A stretch of 10,843 bases of DNA from assembly GCA_944324205.1 (NCBI GenBank), contig CALUVK010000043.1, positions 1 to 10,843 on the forward strand. The letters run 5' to 3'. Made by a program: the position numbers and the translations under genes. The notes below the pieces were generated by a model. The model had not been told where the DNA came from, ran no database searches, and saw only the letters and a program-made list of their open reading frames with translations. Of this stretch, positions 5,741 to 10,843 are shown one piece after another. The DNA comes from Candidatus Gastranaerophilales bacterium. GTDB lineage: Bacteria; Cyanobacteriota; Vampirovibrionia; Gastranaerophilales; Gastranaerophilaceae. Numbering within the stretch: position 1 is the stretch's first letter; every line of letters starts with the position of its first letter.

Positions 5741-7189
5741 ATGAACGAAATAACCCCCATTAAAAATGTAAATTTGAATCCGAATTTGCTCAAAAAAAAT
5801 AGACCGGATTCTACTTCTATAGAACAGTCAACTATTTCTGATACAATTAAAAATAACCTGAAACAACATGCGATTCTCGGGCAAGCACAGGTAAATTTTA
5901 AAGGTCGTTTTAGCGGAAAATTTAATGGATTTAATCTTAACCCGAAAGATATTTTATTTTTAACAACTCTTGCAACGTCATTCGGGCTTTCACCTGTTTA
6001 CTTAGATAAGTTAAAATCGACACTTTCCAGATATCTTCAAGATAGAAATTATAAGTCAATGAGTGATATTGGTGGTGAAAATAATATTGTTTATCAATCC
6101 GAAGTAGCGGAAGCACTACGTAAGGCTATGGATATTGATGAAAACGATACAGATAAATTAACATTTTTAACTGATAAAATAATTGAAAGATGTGAATCCG
6201 GAGAATGTTATTTTCCGGAAAATAATAATTTTGAAAAAGCTATGCAAGAAAAAAAGGCAGAAGAAGAATTCTGGGCCGGTCTAATAAAATATAAGGTGAA
6301 GAGGGAAAAAGAAAAAGACGAAAAATTTATTGATGCAGTAAGTAGAACTTTCCGCCTTGATGATATTCAAAAAAATCGATTAAAAAGAATCATAAATGAT
6401 ATTCTTATTGATAATAATTTAACAAATATGAAAGATGCTTATGGTCATGATGATTATTTTGAGATTATTGCTATAATTAATTCCGCTATTGAGCAAGAAT
6501 TTAATCTTTCAGATTATGAAAGTATGCTTGTAGGAAAAGAAATTATAGAACGTTTAGAATCCGGAAAAAATTATATTCCAACGATAAATCCTCTGGATAG
6601 AAATGAAAAAATTGCTTCTAAAAATAGAGCTATTTTTAATGAAATTTTGAATAAATACAAAATTGACTTGTTATCTCAAAAACAACTCTATATTGCAATG
6701 AAACAGGATGCATATGAAAATGGATACACTAGTATTTTTGATCTTTTTAATAAAGGCAAAAGTATAGAACAATTTCCGGCAACAGAATCTATCTTAAACT
6801 CAAAAGCGTTTAATAATTTGAAAACAGATTTAATAATAGACTTTAATCTGGCTGATAAAAAATCAGACAAAATTTTAAAAGAACGGGAAAAAAGAAATTC
6901 TGCTTTTGAGGCAAAAGCATTGCAAGCAAGTGCGATTGTTTGTATGTTAGATGAAAAATTTAATCTTTCAAAACAAGACTTAATGAAAATAAGACATTAT
7001 CTGACAGTTGAAAAATTTAATTTTAATGAAGATAGTGATATTTGGAAAGCTGCTTACGAAATCTCTGAAATGCATAATTTAAATTGTAAAAAAATGGCCA
7101 ATATAATTAAAATAACGAATCGTATGAATTCAAAAGAAATGGATGAATATGCCTTTAAATATTGTCAACTTTTAATCTCAAAATCATAA
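5741..7189 (+). CDS. 482-aa protein with four degenerate helical repeats, unknown function
   Basis: Not recognised. After a polar N-terminus with an F-K-G-type stretch ('VNFKGRFSGKFNGF', 51-64), the chain is four imperfect copies of a mostly helical module: about 70-160, 194-280, 297-380 and 397-480. Copies 1 and 2 are closest, both ending 'IIER.ESG..Y.P' (147-159 and 268-280). Copies 3 and 4 keep 'F/Y-x-(I/L)-(S/x)-x-x-x-L' at the start and the hydrophobic pattern but lose the ESG end. There is no signal peptide, membrane segment or enzyme motif; the protein is Lys/Asn/Asp-rich and probably soluble. ATG 5741 has AAGGAAAG at 5727-5734. The last 25 bases overlap the end of tcdA on the other strand. 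It is divergent from the MerR-type gene. A scaffold or host-interaction role would be a guess. Confidence 0.8.
   Translation: MNEITPIKNVNLNPNLLKKNRPDSTSIEQSTISDTIKNNLKQHAILGQAQVNFKGRFSGKFNGFNLNPKDILFLTTLATSFGLSPVYLDKLKSTLSRYLQDRNYKSMSDIGGENNIVYQSEVAEALRKAMDIDENDTDKLTFLTDKIIERCESGECYFPENNNFEKAMQEKKAEEEFWAGLIKYKVKREKEKDEKFIDAVSRTFRLDDIQKNRLKRIINDILIDNNLTNMKDAYGHDDYFEIIAIINSAIEQEFNLSDYESMLVGKEIIERLESGKNYIPTINPLDRNEKIASKNRAIFNEILNKYKIDLLSQKQLYIAMKQDAYENGYTSIFDLFNKGKSIEQFPATESILNSKAFNNLKTDLIIDFNLADKKSDKILKEREKRNSAFEAKALQASAIVCMLDEKFNLSKQDLMKIRHYLTVEKFNFNEDSDIWKAAYEISEMHNLNCKKMANIIKITNRMNSKEMDEYAFKYCQLLISKS
5948..7180 (+). repeat. Four tandem coding modules of about 85-95 residues
   Basis: Modules at about 5948-6220, 6320-6580, 6629-6880 and 6929-7180. 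Shared features are an opening 'xFxLsxxqxxklxxIL' helix, a 'N.(t/k)sM.D..g' turn in copies 1 and 2, a middle helix, and 'IIER(C/L)ESGxxYxP' in copies 1 and 2, whose ESG motifs are 121 residues apart. The boundaries were set by eye. Confidence 0.6.
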
Positions 7190-7926
7190 ACCTTTTTTAA
7201 CAAATCAACAACTATCCTTTCTGCCATAAAAATTCCCGCAACCGATGCTACAAATGGAGTTGAAGCGGGAATTATTTTATTAAATTCAATTTCTTCTCCG
7301 GATTGTGTAACAATTTTTTCTATTTCACTCACTTTTTCTTGTGAAAAAGGTTTCTCATTACTGGCTACTACTGTTATATTACTTTCTATACCGTACTTTT
7401 TTAACTGATATAAAATATTTGAAACAAAAGGAGCTCTTTTATCTTTGATTTCAGAAATATCAGCAATATATAATTTTTCAGGATTAATTCTATTTCCGGC
7501 GCCCATTGAAGATATTACCGGTATTTTATCTTTATAACATTTTACAAGCAAATTAACCTTAGAACGCATTGAATCAATTGCATCTGCAACGTAATGTATT
7601 CCGGAAAAATCGAATTTATCTGTATAAAAATCGTTTATTATATTTAATTTAATATCCGGATTTATATCTTTTAAACGTTCTTTAAACAAATCGGTTTTAT
7701 ACATTCCAATTGTGGAATGTAAAGCAACAATTTGTCTGTTTATATTGGATTTGGAGACTTTGTCAAAGTCAATAAGAGTTAATTCTCCAATTCCGCTTCT
7801 TGCAAGAGCCTCCGCACAATATCCGCCTACTCCGCCGAGACCGAATATCGCCACATGGAAAGATGAAATTTTGTTTTGGGCTTCTTCTCCCCAAAACATA
7901 ATATTTCTTAAAAATATTTCATCCAT
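7165..7926 (-). CDS. tcdA: tRNA threonylcarbamoyladenosine dehydratase (TcdA)
   Basis: A 253-aa E1-like ATPase of the ThiF/HesA superfamily. TcdA uses ATP to cyclise t6A at tRNA position 37 into ct6A, which supports decoding of ANN codons. Visible: the nucleotide loop GLGGVGG (29-35), 'LIDFDKVSKSNINRQ' (51-65) with the acidic and N-x-N-R-Q residues, K77 in 'MYKTD', 'VADAIDSMRSK' (113-123) with D118, and the TcdA-type 'ISSMGAGNRINPEKLYIADISE' region (138-159). No CxxC zinc pair is present (only C37 and C130), which argues for TcdA rather than MoeB or ThiF, and no moa or thi genes are nearby. ATG 7926 follows directly on the secG stop (TAA|ATG) with no good ribosome site of its own, so it is probably translationally coupled to secG. 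Its 3' end overlaps the 482-aa gene by 25 bases. Confidence 0.9.
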   Translation of the reverse strand: MDEIFLRNIMFWGEEAQNKISSFHVAIFGLGGVGGYCAEALARSGIGELTLIDFDKVSKSNINRQIVALHSTIGMYKTDLFKERLKDINPDIKLNIINDFYTDKFDFSGIHYVADAIDSMRSKVNLLVKCYKDKIPVISSMGAGNRINPEKLYIADISEIKDKRAPFVSNILYQLKKYGIESNITVVASNEKPFSQEKVSEIEKIVTQSGEEIEFNKIIPASTPFVASVAGIFMAERIVVDLLKKVYDFEIKS

Positions 7927-8151
7927 TTATTTTACAATACCGAAACCTAAAAGAAATACACAAATAATAAAAACAAGAGCAACTATTCCGGTTAATTTAT
8001 TTAACCCTTTTTCAGCACTTTTTTGTGATGAAAAAATTTGAGCTGCACTTCCGATACCCGCGATGCCATCACCCTTCGGAGAATGCATCAGAATTAATAC
8101 GATAAGTAATAGTGATGATATGACTTGTATAGTCCAAACCAGTGTTAACAT
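7927..8151 (-). CDS. secG: Preprotein translocase subunit SecG
   Basis: A 74-aa inner-membrane protein of the SecYEG channel, which helps SecA-driven export. It has the SecG layout: TM1 at about 3-22, a cytosolic loop with 'GIGSAAQIFSSQKSAEKGLNKLT' (a family hallmark, 32-54), and TM2 at about 54-72. The length is normal for the family. ATG 8151 has AAGGAGA directly upstream (8156-8162), which lies inside the end of the Nudix gene. The two genes overlap by seven bases (ATGTTAA), and the stop is followed at once by the tcdA start. The three genes therefore form one operon with strong coupling. Confidence 0.96.
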   Translation of the reverse strand: MLTLVWTIQVISSLLLIVLILMHSPKGDGIAGIGSAAQIFSSQKSAEKGLNKLTGIVALVFIICVFLLGFGIVK

Positions 8152-8825
8152 TTAGTCTCCTTTTTTATAAAATGAGCCCGTTTAGAATTTAATTTGATAT
8201 TATCAAATGTATATAATCTTGCGGGTCTTTTTGATGATGATTTAGAGAATTCATTTAGTTCTCTTAATCCTTCAGTAGTAATAACTTTTTTTCTAAAATT
8301 TCTCTTATCAAGTTTTTTCTGCATAATCATTTCGTAAGCTTTTTGCATTTCTGTAAGAGTAAATTTTTCGTTTAATAACTGATAAGCAACCGGACACATT
8401 TCTAAGCGTTCTCTTGTTCTTTTCAGAGAATATTCAATAATTTCTTTATGGTCAAAAGCAAGAGGCGGCAGATCAAAAACTTTATGCCATGCCAAATCCG
8501 GAGTTGTTACAACATTCAAATCCTCAGCCCTTATAAGTGCAAAATAAGCACAGGTTATAACTCTTGATACAGGGTGTCTTAATGGATCACCAAAAGTATA
8601 AAGCTGCTCCAGATAAATATTATCAACATTTGTTTTTTCTTTAAGAACTCTCATTGCAGCTTCATCAAGGTTCTCAGACATTCTTACATAACCGCCCGGG
8701 ATTGCCCATTTATCTTTAAAAGGTTCATTATTACGTTTAACAAGAAGCACTTGCAGGGCATCATCTTTCAAGGTCAAAATAACAATGTCGACTGTAATTT
8801 CATGTGTTTTGATTTCGTTAAACAT
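8145..8825 (-). CDS. NrtR-like Nudix / winged-helix regulator
   Basis: A 226-aa protein with a Nudix domain (about 9-140) fused to a C-terminal winged helix (about 148-205: 'NEKFTLTEMQKAYEMIM', 'LDKRNFRKKV', 'RPARLYTFD'). This is the architecture of NrtR, the NAD-metabolism repressor whose Nudix domain binds ADP-ribose-type ligands. The Nudix box is degenerate: G45, E51, R59 and E63 are kept, but the positions matching REUXEEXGU read R-V-L-K-E-K-T-N-V (59-67), so two usual metal-binding Glu are Val60 and Lys64 and the Gly is Asn66. Sensing rather than hydrolysis is the likely job (inference). ATG 8825 has GAGGTGA upstream. It is first in the operon with secG and tcdA; no NAD-synthesis gene is in view, so its targets are unknown. 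An inverted repeat just upstream (8861-8910) is a candidate operator. Confidence 0.87.
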   Translation of the reverse strand: MFNEIKTHEITVDIVILTLKDDALQVLLVKRNNEPFKDKWAIPGGYVRMSENLDEAAMRVLKEKTNVDNIYLEQLYTFGDPLRHPVSRVITCAYFALIRAEDLNVVTTPDLAWHKVFDLPPLAFDHKEIIEYSLKRTRERLEMCPVAYQLLNEKFTLTEMQKAYEMIMQKKLDKRNFRKKVITTEGLRELNEFSKSSSKRPARLYTFDNIKLNSKRAHFIKKETKC

Positions 8826-8847
8826 TTTTCACCTCAAATATAATTGT

Positions 8848-8874
8848 ATTATAAAGATTAAAAAAATGTAACAA
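8848..8874 (-). promoter_or_regulatory. Probable promoter of the Nudix-secG-tcdA operon
   Basis: A perfect TATAAT on the minus strand (8853-8848), 22 bases before ATG 8825. The best -35 is TTGTTA (8874-8869) with a short 15-base spacer, which suggests an activator-aided or weak promoter. The -35 lies inside the left arm of the inverted repeat, so a protein bound there would block RNA polymerase. Confidence 0.5.
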
Positions 8875-8910
8875 TCCCAATATGGATAAGTACATTTTGT
8901 TACAATTTTT
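8861..8910. promoter_or_regulatory. Inverted repeat, candidate operator of the Nudix-type regulator
   Basis: Left arm AAAAAATGTAACAA (8861-8874) and right arm TTGTTACAATTTTT (8897-8910) are reverse complements with one mismatch. The TGTAACA / TGTTACA cores are 31 bases centre to centre, about three helical turns. The left arm covers the -35 of the operon; the right arm covers the stop codon of the 71-aa gene. Each core is itself near-palindromic. Autoregulation is inferred. Confidence 0.45.
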
Positions 8911-9115
8911 TGTATTTGTGATGGTAATATTCGATTAAACCAATATGTAAAGCAGTAAAAATTGTTGTAATATATGCAAGGGGCTTGTGTGCTTTTCTAA
9001 ACTTTTTGTTTTTACTTATGCCGGACCATACTGTAAGACCTAATCCAACAGTTGCGGCATAGCCGGTCGTTTTAGGTTTTAAAAAAGTATTCATTCTTAC
9101 AGGTTCGATTTTCAT
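8900..9115 (-). CDS. Small membrane protein with H-x13-H spacing
   Basis: A 71-aa protein, not recognised by name. It has a probable membrane segment at about 18-33 ('GYAATVGLGLTVWSG'), a basic loop ('SKNKKFRKAHK'), a second membrane helix at about 44-62 ('PLAYITTIFTALHIGLIEYY') and a His/Lys tail. H43 and H57 sit 14 positions apart at the ends of helix 2, the spacing of the two haem-ligating His on one helix of cytochrome b, and the context 'FRKAHKPLAY...LHIGL' resembles haem-binding membrane helices. Haem binding is a hypothesis only. ATG 9115 has no clear Shine-Dalgarno and lies 24 bases after the stop of the matrixin-like gene, so the two are probably co-transcribed. A later ATG at 9094 is no better supported. 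Confidence 0.7.
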   Translation of the reverse strand: MKIEPVRMNTFLKPKTTGYAATVGLGLTVWSGISKNKKFRKAHKPLAYITTIFTALHIGLIEYYHHKYKKL

Positions 9116-9139
9116 ATCAGCAAAAATAGCATAAAAATT

Positions 9140-10597
9140 TTAGAACAACAATAATTTATATGAAGAAAGTTTTTTATTATTCTTTTCTTCAGGTTTATTT
9201 TGCAAATAATTTTTTAAAATCTTTCTTGCATTAATATAATCTCTTTTTTTAATATAAATATTTGCAAGATTCAGAGCGTAATCAATATTATCTGGAGAAA
9301 TTTTTATTAGGTATTTATATTCACTAATCGCTTTGTTTTTATCCGTTTTCAAATAAATTTCAGCCAGTAAATAGTGTAGTTCTTCTGTATCTTTAATTTT
9401 CAAAGCATTGTCTGCATAATATAATGACATATCCATATGGTCTATATAATAATAAGAGACTGCAAGATTATAATAAACTATATATTTGATATCTTCTGTA
9501 TCTGCAAGTGATAAAGCTTTTTCTAAAGCTTTTATTGCTGACGCATATTTCTTTTGCGCAACATAACTTTCTGCTAAATCAATATAACCTCCTGGCAGTG
9601 TTGGTGCCTGGTATATATAATGTTTTGCTTCACGTGTCTTTGAAAAATTTACTTCTTCTTCATCTCCGAGTACAAGATATGGAACATATTCACTTTTTAA
9701 GTTTCCTTTGTTTGTAATATCAGGTTTTATTTTATACAAAAGTTTTAATGTACTAATATCAGCTTCAGTTAATTCTAAACGGGTATCTTCTACAAGAGTT
9801 TTGTTATTTTTTGCGAGGTACATAATATTTCCGCTATCATAGCTGTGTCCCATAAATCCTAAAGCATGAAATATTTCATGTAAAGCTGTATTATATACCT
9901 GATTCCTTGAAAATTTGTTCCCTTCCGGATCTTGAAGATAAAATTTAATATCCATATTTTCAAGGGTATTCAAATTAACTTGAGGACTTGTGTATGCAAC
10001 GACATATTTTTTACCATAATCTATATCTTCAGCTTTATTTGTTTGAAAATCTATTGTTATGTCTGTATTATTATCATTAATCTCACTAAACATAATCGGG
10101 CCTGATTTTTCCCACATTAAAAATGCATTTTTGATTTCTTCTATATATTCAATAGGAACATTTTCTTTGTTTTTAAAAGAATAAGTAATTGGTAATTTAT
10201 TCCAACGCACTATTTTCTGATTATAAGGTGCTTGTTTTATGTAATTTAATGGATATTTTCTGTGAATTTCTTTCTTTAAATCAGATAAAAAATATTTAGC
10301 TTTAATTGATGCTGAATCTACAATTTTTCCTTCAGCAATTTTAACGAGTTTTTCCTGTGCTTCAATTGTAAGTGGAGAATTTATAATTGTATTTATATAA
10401 ACTTCTCTTGTATCAGCATCATTATTTCCTAATTTAAATGATTTTTCATAAAAATTCTGTGCTTGAACAATATTATTACGTTTATAATAAAAGTTTCCTA
10501 TCTTAGCATAAATATCCCCGGCATTATATTGAAAATATAATGCTAATAGCAACAAAATAATTAAAAATATATAAAAAAAACTTTTTAAATTTTTCAT
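9140..10597 (-). CDS. Membrane-anchored matrixin-like zinc protease with TPR repeats
   Basis: A 485-aa protein. An N-terminal membrane anchor (about 6-23) is followed by a TPR-like pair (about 28-60), then a matrixin-like catalytic region starting with 'VRWNKLPITYSF' (130-141) and 'IKNAFLMWEKSGPIMFSEI' (155-173). The zinc site is H240-E-I-F-H244-A-L-G-F-M-G-H251-S, and 'NIMY' with M259 is the expected Met-turn. The third His comes one residue later than the strict metzincin HExxHxxGxxH; the variant HExxHxxGxxGHS is known to me from cyanobacterial and other bacterial matrixin-like proteins. Residues about 338-475 hold several TPR units. The catalytic part is probably outside the cytoplasm, cleaving unknown substrates with TPRs as a binding platform. 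ATG 10597 is preceded by AAAAAAGGG. The 71-aa gene follows 24 bases after the stop. Confidence 0.88.
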   Translation of the reverse strand: MKNLKSFFYIFLIILLLLALYFQYNAGDIYAKIGNFYYKRNNIVQAQNFYEKSFKLGNNDADTREVYINTIINSPLTIEAQEKLVKIAEGKIVDSASIKAKYFLSDLKKEIHRKYPLNYIKQAPYNQKIVRWNKLPITYSFKNKENVPIEYIEEIKNAFLMWEKSGPIMFSEINDNNTDITIDFQTNKAEDIDYGKKYVVAYTSPQVNLNTLENMDIKFYLQDPEGNKFSRNQVYNTALHEIFHALGFMGHSYDSGNIMYLAKNNKTLVEDTRLELTEADISTLKLLYKIKPDITNKGNLKSEYVPYLVLGDEEEVNFSKTREAKHYIYQAPTLPGGYIDLAESYVAQKKYASAIKALEKALSLADTEDIKYIVYYNLAVSYYYIDHMDMSLYYADNALKIKDTEELHYLLAEIYLKTDKNKAISEYKYLIKISPDNIDYALNLANIYIKKRDYINARKILKNYLQNKPEEKNNKKLSSYKLLLF

Positions 10598-10610
10598 ATT
10601 ACCCTTTTTT

Positions 10611-10640
10611 ATTTTATCATTTAATCAAAAATCTTGTAAA
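10611..10640 (-). promoter_or_regulatory. Possible promoter of the matrixin-like gene
   Basis: On the minus strand TTTACA (10640-10635) and TAAAAT (10616-10611), each 5 of 6 to consensus, with an 18-base spacer. It lies just after the fusA terminator, as a new transcription unit needs. The predicted start is near 10604, leaving a leader of only about seven bases (GGGTAAT) before ATG 10597. Confidence 0.45.
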
Positions 10641-10643
10641 GAT

Positions 10644-10675
10644 AAAAAAAAGAGTATTGTATAATAACAATACCC
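10644..10675 (-). terminator. Intrinsic terminator of fusA
   Basis: On the minus strand GGGTATTGT / ACAATACTC form nine pairs (one G-U) around TATTAT, followed by eight Ts (10651-10644). It begins 28 bases after the fusA stop. On the plus strand the same hairpin is followed by CTTTCTTTTTT-like sequence, but no plus-strand gene needs it. Confidence 0.85.
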
Positions 10676-10702
10676 TTTCTTTTTTATTTTATTCAAGAAT
10701 TT

Positions 10703-10843
10703 TTACTTATTAGAAGCGCCTGATTTTTCGATAATTTCTTTTTCGATATTTGCAGGAACTTGTTCATATTTCTGGAATTCCATAGAGAATGTACCGCGTC
10801 CTTGAGTGTTACTTCTCAAGTCAGTTGCGTAACCGAACATATT
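10703..10843 (-). CDS. fusA: Elongation factor G, C-terminal fragment
   Basis: The last 46 codons and the stop of EF-G, the GTPase that moves tRNAs and mRNA through the ribosome; the rest lies beyond the right edge. 'NMFGYATDLRSNTQGRGTF' is the domain V hallmark, followed by 'SMEFQKYEQVPANIEKEII' and a short tail ending SGASNK. The frame is open to the edge. A strong terminator follows at 10644-10675, so this is the end of its transcript. In many bacteria fusA sits in the str operon with rpsL, rpsG and tuf; nothing here shows whether that holds. Confidence 0.96.
   Translation of the reverse strand, partial: NMFGYATDLRSNTQGRGTFSMEFQKYEQVPANIEKEIIEKSGASNK

Noticed and set aside
7712..8041. 109-codon plus-strand frame across tcdA and secG
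   Set aside because: It is a shadow of two clear minus-strand genes, without a ribosome site or recognisable domain.
1..10843. Mobile element, CRISPR array or defence system
   Set aside because: No transposase or integrase motif, no spaced direct repeats and no nuclease or helicase defence domains were seen on either strand.

Overview
The window is AT-rich bacterial chromosome (about one third G+C by eye) with compact genes, mostly ordinary Shine-Dalgarno sites and standard-code ORFs. Two core genes fix the reading: a complete recA near the left end and the C-terminal end of fusA (EF-G) at the right edge. The secreted or membrane proteins, SecG, the cyanobacteria-like matrixin motif (HExxHxxGxxGHS) and several helical-repeat proteins I do not recognise would fit a low-GC, host-associated member of the cyanobacterial sister group (Vampirovibrionia/Melainabacteria, Gastranaerophilales type). 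That placement is inference and moderately uncertain. I see no mobile element, tRNA, rRNA, CRISPR array or phage gene.

Layout, left to right. (1) 55-1677, plus strand: a MerR-like HTH/coiled-coil protein, then recA, 33 bases apart and probably co-transcribed. (2) 1678-1912: an intergenic stretch with a textbook sigma-70 promoter (TTGACA, 17 bp, TATAAA), a 9-bp hairpin and a terminator-like hairpin. The next gene is on the opposite strand, so this looks like a small-RNA gene. (3) 1913-4186, minus strand: an acidic HEAT-like repeat protein and an exported alpha/beta-hydrolase-fold protein whose catalytic Ser and His positions are substituted. (4) 4296-7926: two tail-to-tail overlapping pairs. 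A 302-aa helical protein (+) shares the four bases TTAA with a MerR-type regulator (-) at their stops, and a 482-aa protein of four degenerate repeats (+) overlaps tcdA (-) by 25 bases.

(5) 7165-8825, minus strand: a tightly coupled operon of an NrtR-like Nudix/winged-helix protein, secG and tcdA, with an ATGTTAA overlap and then a TAA|ATG junction. A 14-bp inverted repeat with one mismatch, its arms 31-36 bp apart depending on how the centres are counted, lies upstream and is a candidate operator. (6) 8900-10597, minus strand: a 71-aa membrane protein with an H-x13-H spacing, preceded by a membrane-anchored matrixin-like zinc protease with TPR repeats. (7) 10644-10843: a strong intrinsic terminator and the 3' end of fusA.

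Functionally the window mixes housekeeping (recombination, translation, Sec secretion, ct6A tRNA modification) with lineage-type proteins of unknown role. I did not find a clear multi-gene defence, secretion or biosynthetic system. The best leads are the putative small RNA after recA, the apparent pseudoenzyme hydrolase, the four-repeat 482-aa protein, and the degenerate Nudix regulator with its upstream inverted repeat.
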